From positions 1 through 32,414 of the forward strand of contig JBJHBG010000053.1 of NCBI GenBank assembly GCA_050485385.1: a stretch of DNA of 32,414 nt, in the 5' to 3' direction. Made by a program: the position numbers and the translations under genes. The notes beneath the pieces are model-generated. The model saw only the letters and a list, made by a program, of their open reading frames with translations. It was not told the DNA's origin and did not search any database. This document shows, in pieces, positions 7,604 to 15,058 of the stretch (position 1 is its first letter; each line of letters opens with the position of its first letter). The stretch is from RECO01 sp050485385 (lineage in GTDB: Bacteria; Pseudomonadota; Alphaproteobacteria; Geminicoccales; Geminicoccaceae).

Positions 7604-8353
7604 TCAGCCGCGGCCGACGAACGGCATCTTGGTCGCCATCACCGTTACGAACAGGATGTTGGCGTCGAGCGGCAGCGACGCCATGTGCACCACCGCATCG
7701 CCGACGTGCTTGGCGTCCATGCGCGGCTCCACCATCATCGAGCCGTCGGGCTGCGGCACCCCTTGCGTCATGCGCTCGGTCATCGGCGTCGCCGCGTTGC
7801 CGATATCGACTTGGCCGCAGGCGATGTCGAACTTGCGGCCGTCGAGGGCGAGCGACTTGGTGAGCCCGGTGATGGCGTGCTTGGTCGCCGTGTAGGGTGC
7901 CGAGAACGGCCGGGGCGTGTGCGCCGAGATCGAGCCGTTGTTGATGATGCGGCCGCCATGCGGGCTCTGGGCGCGCATCACGCGGAATGCCTCGCGCGCG
8001 CAGTAAAAGGCACCGGAGAGGTTCACCCGGACCACCTCGTCCCACTTCGCCACGTCGAGCTCGTCGACCGGCACCGGAGGCGCGCCCATGCCCGCGTTGT
8101 TGAACAGCACGTCGACGCGGCCGAAGCGCTCGACCGCGCGGTCGAACAGGGCCTTCACCTGCGCCGCGTCGCCGACGTCGGTCGGGACCGCCAGCGTCTC
8201 GCCTTTGGTCATCGCCGCCGTCTCGTCCAACGGCTCCTGGCGTCGACCCGCGAGCACGCACGCATAGCCTGCCTCCGCCAAGCCCAGCGCCACCGCCCGG
8301 CCGACACCGGTCCCGGCCCCGGTCACCACCGCCACCTTCACCCCGTTGCTCAT
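7604..8353 (-). CDS. Short-chain dehydrogenase/reductase
   Basis: A 249-residue classical SDR oxidoreductase using NAD(P)(H). It has the cofactor glycine motif TGAGTGVGRA (11-20), NNAG at about residue 90, a Ser in NNGSISAH and the catalytic Tyr-x-x-x-Lys in PYTATKHAITG. The MSNGVKVAVVTG start is preceded by GGGAGGCAGAAG, a strong ribosome site. The Arg-Arg after the second beta strand (AGRRQEPLDE) suggests NADP preference. The gene stands alone on the minus strand, convergent with the metallophosphoesterase. Substrate unknown; annotators often call this subgroup glucose or 3-oxoacyl dehydrogenase-like without evidence. Confidence 0.9.
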   Translation of the reverse strand: MSNGVKVAVVTGAGTGVGRAVALGLAEAGYACVLAGRRQEPLDETAAMTKGETLAVPTDVGDAAQVKALFDRAVERFGRVDVLFNNAGMGAPPVPVDELDVAKWDEVVRVNLSGAFYCAREAFRVMRAQSPHGGRIINNGSISAHTPRPFSAPYTATKHAITGLTKSLALDGRKFDIACGQVDIGNAATPMTERMTQGVPQPDGSMMVEPRMDAKHVGDAVVHMASLPLDANILFVTVMATKMPFVGRG

Positions 8354-8451
8354 CTTCTGCCTCCCGCACGTTCGATGAGCGGTCGAATGAGCACGGCCGG
8401 CCGCTCGCGTCTACCGGCCGATGGCGGAAGGCAGCCCCGCCCTGGGGTGGC

Positions 8452-8482
8452 AAAAGGGAAGGGGCAGGGGGCTTTCTGCCCC
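8452..8482 (-). terminator. Probable intrinsic terminator on minus strand
   Basis: Read on the minus strand, GGGGCA pairs with TGCCCC (plus 8461-8482), followed directly by TTCCCTTTT, the best T-rich tail in this gap. It lies about 100 bases after the stop of the secreted protease gene and before the SDR start, so it could end the protease transcript. The loop is long and G/C-rich. Confidence 0.45.
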
Positions 8483-8560
8483 GTGCGCCCCCCGAGAATT
8501 GGGCGCACGCATAGTCTGCGCCGGGAGTCGTAGGGGGGACCATCGAGTCCCCCCCCTACG
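8483..8560. repeat. Two further hairpins in the SDR-protease gap
   Basis: GTGCGCCC (8483-8490) and GGGCGCAC (8501-8508) form a perfect 8-bp stem with a 10-base loop. CGTAGGGGGGAC (8529-8540) pairs with GTCC...CCCTACG (8547-8560) except for two extra C residues. With the adjoining terminator-like hairpin they make a run of three palindromes in 100 bases. The 8354-8578 gap shows no coding sequence. Confidence 0.5.
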
Positions 8561-8578
8561 CTTGTGTCTCGGTTTGTG

Positions 8579-9256
8579 TCACTCGACCTCGGGCACGGTC
8601 ACGGCCGTGAGCGGCAGGACGAGGCTGCCGGCACTGGTGGCCGTCTCGGTGCGGCCGATGACGATGGCGGCGACGGTCAGGCCGGTCTCGTCGGCGACCA
8701 GGACGGGCGCGCCCGACGAGCCGGGCTCGACCGGGCAGTCGAGGCGCCAGAGCGGCCCCAGGCTGCCGATCACGCGGCACGCGCGGCTCACGGCGGCAAG
8801 GTGCGGGCGACGCTGGCTGTAGTGGACGATGGCAACGGTCTCGGGCACCGCGCGCGCCGGCACGAGTGGGACGGTCGCCGCCTCCACCGGGGCGGCGAAG
8901 TCGAGAAAGGCCAGGTCGTGCTGCATGCCGCGCACGCGTTGCCTCGCATCCCAGTCGTAGCCGGGGTCCAGGCGGATCGCCTGCGGCTGGGCATGCGCCA
9001 CGAAGGCGCCACGGTCCCAGCCGGCGACGAAGTGGACGTCGCCGAGCCGGACGAGCTGGCCGGTGCGGGGATGGAACAGACAATGCGCGGCGGTCACCAC
9101 CAGCCGTTCGGCGACGAGCGTGCCCGTGCAGAAACCCTGGCCCTGCACGTTCACCCGCCCGACGGCAGGCCATCCCACCGCCTCGACTGCAGGCTCGGCT
9201 CGCGCGATCCCCACGATCGAGACCGCGACCAACACCCACCCGACGACACGACCCAA
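8579..9256 (-). CDS. Secreted trypsin-like serine peptidase (S1 family)
   Basis: A 225-residue chymotrypsin-fold protease. A Sec signal peptide covers residues 1-20 (hydrophobic core WVLVAVSIVGI, cleavage after ARA). The catalytic triad is visible: His58 in VVTAAHC, Asp114 in QHDLAFLDF and Ser180 in EPGSSGAPV. Cys43/Cys59 flank the histidine as in other S1 enzymes, and a second pair, Cys159/Cys173, may form another disulfide. The start is TTG at 9256, chosen because AAGGAG sits seven bases upstream and because the signal peptide then begins properly. It is expected in the periplasm or outside the cell. Substrate unknown. The low residue count suggests a minimal protease domain without accessory modules. 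Confidence 0.88.
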   Translation of the reverse strand: MGRVVGWVLVAVSIVGIARAEPAVEAVGWPAVGRVNVQGQGFCTGTLVAERLVVTAAHCLFHPRTGQLVRLGDVHFVAGWDRGAFVAHAQPQAIRLDPGYDWDARQRVRGMQHDLAFLDFAAPVEAATVPLVPARAVPETVAIVHYSQRRPHLAAVSRACRVIGSLGPLWRLDCPVEPGSSGAPVLVADETGLTVAAIVIGRTETATSAGSLVLPLTAVTVPEVE

Positions 9257-9372
9257 GTCCCGCTCCTTTCCGCACCGGGGCTCACCAATCGCCCGGAGCC
9301 CATCACCATAGCGTGCGCTCGGCTGGTGTCGCCTGACCTTGGCCCCTAGGTGGGGTAGCAGGGAGGACGACG

Positions 9373-10221
9373 ATGCATCGACGCCACTTCATCCTCGGCA
9401 CGACTGCCGCCACCGCCGCCCTAGGTACTGCCGGCTTCACTTGGCTGGAACGCTGGGCAGCCCCCAACGCGTCCTTGATCGATCCGCACTGGCAGCGGCA
9501 CGACGCCGACGCCCGTTCGATAGTGAACCACGAGCCGTGGGCGCGGTTCCTCCGCCGCTACCTCGCGGTCGACCCGAGCGGTCCCAACCGCGTGCGCTAT
9601 GGTGCTGTCGACGACACGGATCGCGCCGCCCTCGACGGCTATCTCGAAGGCCTCGAGGCGACCGCCGTGACCGGCCTCGCCCGCCCCGAGCAGCTCGCGT
9701 TCTGGCTGAACCTCTACAACGCGCTGACCGTCGCCGTGGTGCTCGACCACTATCCCGTCGAGAGCATCCGCGACATCACCTTCGGCCGCCGGGCGGGCGC
9801 CGGTCCCTGGCGCGAGAAGCTGGTCACCGTCGAGGGTCGCAGCCTCTCCCTCGACGACGTGGAGCACGGCATCGTCCGACCGATCTTCGACGAGCCGCGC
9901 ATCCACTACGCCGTCAACTGCGCCGCCGTGGGCTGCCCCGACCTGCAACCGGAGCCGTTCCGTGCCGACGGCGTGGAGGCCCAGCTCGACCGTGCTGCCG
10001 GTCTGTTCGTCAACGATCCGCGCGGCGTCGCCGTCACCGCGGCCGGCGAGGTGGTGGCGTCGAGCATCTACAACTGGTTCCGCGACGACTTCGGCGGCAG
10101 CGAGGCGGCGGTGCTCGCGCATCTGCGGGCGCATGCGGCCCCGGACCTGCGTCGACTGCTCGAGGGCGTCAACCGGATCGACCGCTACGCCTACGACTGG
10201 CGGCTCAACGACACCGGCTGA
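9373..10221 (+). CDS. DUF547 family protein with Tat-like signal
   Basis: A 282-residue protein. The N-terminus MHRRHFILGTTAATAALG fits a twin-arginine export signal, so export to the periplasm in folded form is likely. Residues from about 55 to 280 match the DUF547 pattern: RVRYGAVDDTDRAALDGYL, FWLNLYNALTV, YPVESIRDI, LSLDDVEHGIVRP, RIHYAVNCAAVGCPDL and IYNWFRDDFGG. The Cys residues in AVNCAAVGCP and the nearby His and Asp suggest a catalytic or metal site, but no activity is established for this family as far as I know. The ribosome site GGGAGGA precedes the ATG. It stands alone between a divergent protease and an intergenic stretch. Confidence 0.88.
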   Translation: MHRRHFILGTTAATAALGTAGFTWLERWAAPNASLIDPHWQRHDADARSIVNHEPWARFLRRYLAVDPSGPNRVRYGAVDDTDRAALDGYLEGLEATAVTGLARPEQLAFWLNLYNALTVAVVLDHYPVESIRDITFGRRAGAGPWREKLVTVEGRSLSLDDVEHGIVRPIFDEPRIHYAVNCAAVGCPDLQPEPFRADGVEAQLDRAAGLFVNDPRGVAVTAAGEVVASSIYNWFRDDFGGSEAAVLAHLRAHAAPDLRRLLEGVNRIDRYAYDWRLNDTG

Positions 10222-10579
10222 AGGGTGGGGTTGACGGCGGCCGGCACACGGTGCGCCCAACCGCGAGATCGTCGCGGGAGCCGTGTCGTGAACGCCCTGG
10301 GTGAGCTGTCCTCGGCGATGCCCGCGGTGGCGCCGGTGATGGTCACCCCGTCGGCCGTGGCCGCACTCGGCTCGGCACTCGGCGCCGTAGCCATGCTCGC
10401 GGCTACACTCGCCCACGCGACGGTCAGTCCGCTGGTCATGTGTCTGCGCATTCCGGCACCGCAACTCGTCGCGCTGACGCTCCTGCTCTGACGACGCAGC
10501 GACCCATGGGTCGGAGATTGCCGGCGCGTTCAACCGGAAATTTTGCTACAGATCGTCCATCTTGCACGGGGAGCCAAGC
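10222..10579. other. 358-base gap after DUF547 gene, mostly non-coding
   Basis: Apart from the doubtful small frame described separately (10288-10491), I see no recognised gene, no strong palindrome and no clear promoter. The stretch around 10538-10553 is the most AT-rich part and is the likeliest place for a promoter of the following gene. Confidence 0.4.
10288..10491 (+). CDS. Possible small hydrophobic protein
   Basis: A 67-residue frame starting at GTG 10288 with GGGAG at good spacing. It is rich in Ala, Val and Leu and could form one or two membrane helices (about residues 20-42 and 45-66). The opposite strand also carries an open frame of similar length, so openness here means little in DNA this GC-rich. 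I do not recognise it. It is listed because the ribosome site is good and the gap is otherwise unusually long. Confidence 0.25.
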   Translation: MNALGELSSAMPAVAPVMVTPSAVAALGSALGAVAMLAATLAHATVSPLVMCLRIPAPQLVALTLLL

Positions 10580-11593
10580 ATGCAGCTCGTCAATTGGAAC
10601 ATCGAATGGATGAACGATTGGTTCGTGCCGATCCGCGAGGGCGGGCCGGCGTGGCGCACCGACAATCCCACCAAGGGCATTGCCGACGTCCGTGCGCTCG
10701 CGGAACGCGTGGCGGGCGTCATCCGCGACCTGCGACCGGACGTGCTCGCGGTGCAGGAAGGCCCCAGCCGCAAGGGCGAGATGGAGCTGTTCGTCGCCGA
10801 CCACCTGGACGGTGCCTTCGAGGTCTTCGGCCCTACGGGCAACGGCACCCAGCGGCTGTTCACCTTGGTGCGCAAGAACGGGCCGGTGGAGCAGGCGGCG
10901 CGGTTCTGGCCGGAGCCCGAGGAGATCGACTTCGCCCAGTCGTGGCAGGTCGACGTCGCCGGCGATCTGATCCTCGACGGCTACGACTTCACCCGCCCGC
11001 CCCTCGTCCTGGTGCTCCAGGTCGCCGGCCGCACCGTGGTCCTGGTCAACATCCACTCCAAATCCAAGTACATCCACCACGGCCGTAGCCTCTGGCAGAA
11101 CGAGGGCACGCGGCCGCAGTTCGTGGCCCTTGCCGTCAGGAACCGCCGCCGCATCGCCGCCGAGTTGATGCGGGTGCGCGAATGGATGGAGACGCAGCTC
11201 GATGCCGACCCGGAAGCCCGGCTGATCGTCGCCGGCGACCTCAACGACGGTCCCGGCGTCGACTACTTCGAGAAGCACTACCTCATCAACAACGTCGTCG
11301 CCGTGGTCTCCGGCAACCCGTTCAATCCGCGGCAGATGCTCCGCCACGCCTTCATCGATCGCGAATTGCGGTCACGCAACTGGACCGCGCGCTTCGACGA
11401 CTTCGTCGACGAGATCCGCGACCGGCCGCTCCTGCTCGACCACATCCTGCTCGCCCCCAGCCTCTATTGGGGGGCCTTGCGGAACGCCAGGATCGAGCAC
11501 GACGCGTTCGAGCGGGCGCTCGCGCCCGGCAGCGGCCGCGAGTCGCGCCCGAGCGACCACCGCCCGCAGAGCGCCACGCTGGAGTTCGGCTGA
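10580..11593 (+). CDS. Endonuclease/exonuclease/phosphatase-family protein
   Basis: A 337-residue enzyme of the EEP superfamily (DNase I/AP endonuclease/inositol-phosphatase fold), metal-dependent phosphodiester or phosphomonoester hydrolases. It starts directly with the first strand MQLVNWNIEWMND (metal-site Asn), then DVLAVQEGPS (metal Glu), VLVNIHSKSK, IVAGDLND (catalytic Asp/Asn), LLDHILLAPS and the final SDHRPQSATLEF with the Asp-His pair. No signal peptide is present. The ATG at 10580 is preferred over the one six codons upstream because it places GGGGAG seven bases ahead and starts the domain. The insert between QEG and IHSK strands is long. Substrate unknown. Confidence 0.88.
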   Translation: MQLVNWNIEWMNDWFVPIREGGPAWRTDNPTKGIADVRALAERVAGVIRDLRPDVLAVQEGPSRKGEMELFVADHLDGAFEVFGPTGNGTQRLFTLVRKNGPVEQAARFWPEPEEIDFAQSWQVDVAGDLILDGYDFTRPPLVLVLQVAGRTVVLVNIHSKSKYIHHGRSLWQNEGTRPQFVALAVRNRRRIAAELMRVREWMETQLDADPEARLIVAGDLNDGPGVDYFEKHYLINNVVAVVSGNPFNPRQMLRHAFIDRELRSRNWTARFDDFVDEIRDRPLLLDHILLAPSLYWGALRNARIEHDAFERALAPGSGRESRPSDHRPQSATLEFG

Positions 11594-11835
11594 TCGGACT
11601 CGTCGAGGTCGCGCACCAGTTCGTCGCCGCCGGGCTCGGATGTCACCAGCTTCCAGAGGAACCGCGTCGCCGCGAGGTGGCGGAGGCGGTAGGCCGAGAA
11701 CGCCATCACGGCCAGTACGGCGAACACCGCGACCAGTAACCACGCGATCGTCTGGCCCGCCGAGCCCACGCCGGCAACGGCGACAACCCCTGCCAGGAAG
11801 CCAGCGACGAGGCATGCCACGGCCATCGTCAGCAT
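11464..11835 (-). CDS. Small two-helix membrane protein, DUF1328-like N-terminus
   Basis: A predicted 123-residue protein starting at ATG 11835, with a strong GGGAGGT site seven bases upstream. Residues 1-48 form two membrane helices with the pattern of DUF1328 proteins (ML start, AG in the first helix, AGVGSAG turn, then a long Ala/Val/Leu helix). Residues 49-80 are soluble and charged (RFLWKLVTSEP, DELVRDLDESDQ). The last 43 residues lie antisense to the end of the EEP-family gene, a 130-base convergent overlap, and have no family look. The true stop may have been lost, or the tail is simply unconserved. The gene is likely real; the C-terminus is doubtful. Function unknown. Confidence 0.5.
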   Translation of the reverse strand: MLTMAVACLVAGFLAGVVAVAGVGSAGQTIAWLLVAVFAVLAVMAFSAYRLRHLAATRFLWKLVTSEPGGDELVRDLDESDQPNSSVALCGRWSLGRDSRPLPGASARSNASCSILAFRKAPQ

Positions 11836-11867
11836 CCACCCACCTCCCTTGTCCACTACTCCAGCGC

Positions 11868-11905
11868 GTATCGTCTGAGGCAGTTTTTCGCCTCAAAGGC
11901 GATAC
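11868..11905. promoter_or_regulatory. Interrupted inverted repeat
   Basis: GTATCG/CGATAC and TGAGGC/GCCTCA arms pair around a loop containing five Ts, with a small internal loop. It lies between the end of the MBL-fold gene and the start of the small membrane protein gene, both on the minus strand, so it could be a terminator-like or operator element. No T-tail follows on either strand. Confidence 0.35.
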
Positions 11906-11991
11906 GAAGAGCAAACGGACGAGGCGAGGTTCGGGTTCCCTCGGACGAGGCGTTCAGGTGGCAGGGAAGAGGCCGCCGACAGCGCCCGCGA

Positions 11992-12780
11992 CTAGCTCTT
12001 GCCGTCGCTTGCCCACTGCCGGAGATGCCGGTCGCAGATCTCTTGGAGGCGGAGGCGGTCGAAGCTGGGCCCGTGGCCGCCGTGGACGACGGTGACGTCC
12101 AGGGCGAGCAAGCGTTGCAGCGTGGCGACGTAGTCGGCGCGCGAGGTGCCGGGGCCGTCGGCCAGGAGCGTGCCCTCGTAGATCGCGTCACCGCCGAAGA
12201 GGATGCCGCTCGCCGCCTCGAGCAGGCCGATCTGGCCGGGGCTGTGGCCCGGCAGGTGCAGCACGCGGAGTTGCCGGTCGCCGAGGTCGATCGTGTCGCC
12301 GTCCGCCACCAGCCGGGTCGGCGGTGCAGGCTGGAGGCAGTAGCTGCCGGGATCGTAGCTCGCATGCGGCAGGGCCTGGATCATCAGGGGCGGCACCTCG
12401 CGGTAGCCGATGCGGGCGAGCATCTGTCGGAAGGCTTGCGGGAAATCCTCGAAGAACAGGCTCTCGGTCCCGCTCGGCTCGGCCAGGGCCGCCGCCTCCA
12501 GCGGATGGACCACACGCTCCTCGAACTCGTGGATGGCGCCGACGTGGTCGACGTGGGCGTGGGTGCAAAGGGCGATCACCGGCTTGTCGAGCCGGCTTTC
12601 CAGGAACGGGCGCAGCTTCACGATGCCGTTGCCACCGTCGACCAGGAGGTCGCGGTCGCGCCCCTTCACGAGGAACAGATTGGCGCGGATCAGGGGGTCG
12701 ACGTGCGGCTCGACGAGGCGATGGACGGTCGGGTCCAGGGTTTCGATCGTAAACCAAGGATCGGCGACCGGCAGGAACAT
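11992..12780 (-). CDS. MBL-fold (metallo-beta-lactamase superfamily) hydrolase
   Basis: A 262-residue metallohydrolase, most like the glyoxalase II-type members. Metal motifs are THAHVDHVG (His74, His76, Asp78, His79), then LHLPGHSPGQIGL, GGDAIYEG and a C-terminal VHGGHGPSFD, so both metal sites are intact. DLLVDGGNG at about residues 44-52 is the usual strand before the first metal helix. The ATG at 12780 is preceded by GAAGGGG. A longer start is open but would add a 73-residue basic leader that overlaps the divergent transporter promoter, so I reject it. It may hydrolyse a thioester, lactone or similar. Divergent to the ABC importer genes; no direct functional link is visible. Confidence 0.88.
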   Translation of the reverse strand: MFLPVADPWFTIETLDPTVHRLVEPHVDPLIRANLFLVKGRDRDLLVDGGNGIVKLRPFLESRLDKPVIALCTHAHVDHVGAIHEFEERVVHPLEAAALAEPSGTESLFFEDFPQAFRQMLARIGYREVPPLMIQALPHASYDPGSYCLQPAPPTRLVADGDTIDLGDRQLRVLHLPGHSPGQIGLLEAASGILFGGDAIYEGTLLADGPGTSRADYVATLQRLLALDVTVVHGGHGPSFDRLRLQEICDRHLRQWASDGKS

Positions 12781-12916
12781 CGACACCCCTTCGGCGAACA
12801 GATTGCTCGAGAAACGAGCGCGGCTGCGAGCATGACGGCCGTCGCACGGCCCGATTGCCTCGCTGGCATGCAGCTTGCTCGCCCAAGGGCAAAGCCGCAA
12901 CCCTCGGGGGATCGCC

Positions 12917-13963
12917 ATGCGCCGTCTCGTCCTCGCAGCACTGCTCGCGGTCGCGACCGCCTCGCCGGCCTTGGCCCAGGAACGCACCTCGTTCCGCATC
13001 GCCTGGTCGATCTACGTCGGCTGGATGCCTTGGGGCTACGCCGCCGACGCCGGGATCGTCGACCGCTGGGCCGACAAGTACGGCCTGGAGATCGAGGTCG
13101 TGCAGATCAACGACTACATCGAGAGCATCAACCAATACACCGCCGGCGCCTTCGACGGCTGCGTCATGACCAACATGGACGCGCTGACCATCCCAGCCGT
13201 CGGCGGCGTCGATTCCACCGCGCTGATCGTCGGCGACTTCTCCAACGGCAACGACGGCATCGTCTCCAAGACGGCGGCCTCGGTCCCGGACCTCGCCGGC
13301 GAACGCGTCAACCTGGTCGAGCTTTCCGTTTCCCACTATCTGCTTGCCCGCGCGCTGGAGCAGCACGACCTCGCCGAGCGCGACCTGACGGTCGTCAACA
13401 CCTCCGATGCCGACCTCGTCGCGGCCTTCACCGCCTCCGCCGACGTCGCCCACGTCGTCACCTGGAACCCGCTGCTGGCCGAGGTGGCAGCCTATCCGGG
13501 TGCCACCATGCTGTTCGATTCGAGCCGGATCCCGGGCGAGATCATCGACATGATGGTGGTGAACACCGACGTGCTCGCCGCCAACCGCGACTTCGGCAAG
13601 GCGCTGGTCGGTGCGTGGTACGAAACCATGGCGCTGATGGCGGGCGACGACGAAGCCGCCATCGCCGCGCGCACTGCGATGGCCGAAGCCTCCGGCACCG
13701 ACCTGGAGGGCTACGACGCCCAACTCGCGTCCACCGAGATGTTCTACGATCCGGCCGATGCGGCCGCCTTCACCCGCTCGCCCGGCCTCGTCACCACCAT
13801 GGAGAACGTCCGCCGCTTCTCCGATGTCCACGGCCTCTTGGAAGGCGGCCTCGACTTCGTCGGCATCGACTTCCCGGACGGCACCACCCTCGGCAACCCC
13901 GACAACGTCAAGCTCCGCTTCGACGACCGCTTCATGGCGATGGCGGCGGAGGACGATCTCTAG
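12917..13963 (+). CDS. ABC transporter substrate-binding protein, urea-carboxylase-region type
   Basis: A 348-residue periplasmic binding protein with a signal peptide at 1-20 (MRRLVLAALLAVATASPALA, then QE). It strongly resembles the family annotated as putative urea ABC transporter binding protein, found beside urea carboxylase genes: AWSIYVGWMPWGYA, EVVQINDYIESINQYTAG, TNMDALTIPAVGGVDSTA, GDFSNGNDGIV, VNLVELSVSHYLLARAL and the C-terminal GNPDNVKLRFDDRFM. Many such carboxylases are now known to act on guanidine, so guanidine, urea or a related small nitrogen compound is the inferred ligand. The start ATG at 12917 follows a weak GGGGG site. It heads a three-gene importer with a permease and an ATPase. 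The usual carboxylase and accessory genes are absent from this window. Confidence 0.88.
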   Translation: MRRLVLAALLAVATASPALAQERTSFRIAWSIYVGWMPWGYAADAGIVDRWADKYGLEIEVVQINDYIESINQYTAGAFDGCVMTNMDALTIPAVGGVDSTALIVGDFSNGNDGIVSKTAASVPDLAGERVNLVELSVSHYLLARALEQHDLAERDLTVVNTSDADLVAAFTASADVAHVVTWNPLLAEVAAYPGATMLFDSSRIPGEIIDMMVVNTDVLAANRDFGKALVGAWYETMALMAGDDEAAIAARTAMAEASGTDLEGYDAQLASTEMFYDPADAAAFTRSPGLVTTMENVRRFSDVHGLLEGGLDFVGIDFPDGTTLGNPDNVKLRFDDRFMAMAAEDDL

Positions 13964-13988
13964 TGCGACGACGCGGCAGGAAGGTTCG

Positions 13989-14071
13989 GGGGGCTTTTGG
14001 CCCCCCGCGCCCCCCGGCACCGGCTGACGGCCTCGGCCGTCAGCGGGGGGTGCAGGGGGCCAAAATCCCCC
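13989..14071. repeat. Large GC-rich palindromic element, copy 1
   Basis: Arms 13989-14015 and 14045-14071 are complementary at 24 of 27 positions (pattern GGGGG-TTTTGG-CCCCC-GC-CCCCCC). Inside them is a perfect 9-bp hairpin, GCTGACGGC/GCCGTCAGC (14023-14044), with loop CTCG. As RNA or cruciform DNA this gives a branched, extremely stable structure. It sits between the binding-protein gene and its permease gene, where a stable stem-loop could limit read-through or protect the upstream message. It may also be a dispersed repeat family, given related short hairpins at 1034 and 8461. Confidence 0.75.
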
Positions 14072-14105
14072 AGCCGCTCGCCAAGATGCGCCTCCGCAAC
14101 CGCCT

Positions 14106-14115
14106 NNNNNNNNNN
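14106..14115. other. Scaffold gap of ten Ns
   Basis: Ten undetermined bases join two contigs. The sequence just before (about 14045-14105) and the sequence about 145 bases after (about 14205-14267) are near copies of each other, including a duplicated beginning of the permease gene. The two contig ends therefore probably overlap and the stated gap is not a real distance. Confidence 0.95.
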
Positions 14116-14148
14116 CCTTCTCTTTGCCCCCGCGGGCGCCCGTTGGTT

Positions 14149-14240
14149 GGGGGGGGTTTGCGCCCCCCGCCCCCCCCGGAACGGGGGTCCGGCCGGGGCC
14201 CCCCCGGGGGGGTGGCTGGGGCCCAAAAGCCCCCTGCCGC
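14149..14240. repeat. Diverged second copy of the GC-rich palindrome
   Basis: After the Ns, the order of blocks repeats that of copy 1: GGTT plus a G-run, TTT, a C-run, GGAAC or GGCAC-like centre, a G-run, TGG, then CCAAAA-type and CCCCC, then GCCGCTCGCC just before the permease start. Many bases differ, mostly in homopolymers. This is either a real tandem copy or, more likely, an error-rich contig end covering the same locus. Confidence 0.6.
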
Positions 14241-14248
14241 TCGCCTAG

Positions 14249-15058
14249 ATGCGCCTCCTCAACCGCCGGCCGGGACGCGAGCTGTCGCTGCTCCTGGCCG
14301 TTCTCCCCTTCGTGCTCCTGGCCGTCGTCTACCTTGCGGCGTCCGAGGCGAGGCTGGCGGCGAACCCCAACGACAAGCTGTTGCCGTCGGTCGGGCAGAT
14401 GGCCGAGGCCATGCACCGCATGGCGTTCGAGGAGGACCGGCGTACGGGGCAGTACCTGCTTTGGGCCGACACGGCGGCCAGCCTGCAACGGCTGGCGCTC
14501 GGCGTCGGCGTCGCGGCGCTGGTCGGCCTCTCGCTCGGCATCGCGCTCGGCCTCGTGCCCATCGTCGCCGCCACTTTGGCGCCGTTCGTTGCCGTGGTGG
14601 CGATGGTGCCGCCGCTCGCCATCTTGCCCGTGCTGTTCGTGGCGTTCGGCCTCGGCGAGTTGGCGAAGGTCGTCCTGATCGCGCTCGGCATCACGCCCTT
14701 TCTCGTGCGCGACATCGCGTTTCGCGTCGCCGAGCTGCCGCGCGAGCTGTTGGTGAAGGCACAGACGCTCGGCGGCTCCACCTTGCAGATCGCGCTGCGC
14801 GTCGTCCTGCCGCAGATGCTGCCGCGCCTGCTTGCGGGCCTGCGGCTCGCGCTCGGCTCCGCCTGGCTCTTCCTCATCGCAGCCGAGGCCATCGCCGCCA
14901 CCGAGGGGCTCGGCTACCGCATCTTCCTGGTCCGCCGCTTCCTCGCCATGGACGTGATCCTGCCTTATGTCGCGTGGGTCACGCTCCTCGCCTATCTCGC
15001 CGATACGCTCCTCGCCCAGCTTTCCCGCCGCCTCTTCCCCTGGGCGCACGTCCGGTGA
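14249..15058 (+). CDS. ABC transporter permease (SsuC/TauC type), urea-carboxylase-region importer
   Basis: A 269-residue inner-membrane permease with about six helices. The family's cytoplasmic EAA-type loop is visible in AQTLGGSTLQIALRVVLPQMLP-like form near residues 170-190, which docks the ATPase. The length is normal for the taurine/sulfonate/nitrate class that this importer belongs to. The ATG at 14249 opens MRLLNRRPGRELS. A second version of this opening, MRLRNRL, is found at 14086 just before the Ns, so the first codons and upstream region need checking. Its stop overlaps the ATPase start by four bases (GTGA). The substrate is presumably that of the preceding binding protein. Confidence 0.85.
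   Translation: MRLLNRRPGRELSLLLAVLPFVLLAVVYLAASEARLAANPNDKLLPSVGQMAEAMHRMAFEEDRRTGQYLLWADTAASLQRLALGVGVAALVGLSLGIALGLVPIVAATLAPFVAVVAMVPPLAILPVLFVAFGLGELAKVVLIALGITPFLVRDIAFRVAELPRELLVKAQTLGGSTLQIALRVVLPQMLPRLLAGLRLALGSAWLFLIAAEAIAATEGLGYRIFLVRRFLAMDVILPYVAWVTLLAYLADTLLAQLSRRLFPWAHVR

Noticed and set aside
12781..12916. Guanidine (ykkC-type) riboswitch upstream of the importer
   Set aside because: Short hairpins such as GCCCAAGGGC and ACGG words are present, but the conserved guanidine-I, -II or -III motifs could not be found by eye. A covariance scan would decide.
12781..12999. Longer start for the MBL-fold protein
   Set aside because: The extra 73 residues are basic and run into the transporter's start region; ATG 12780 has a good ribosome site and begins the fold.
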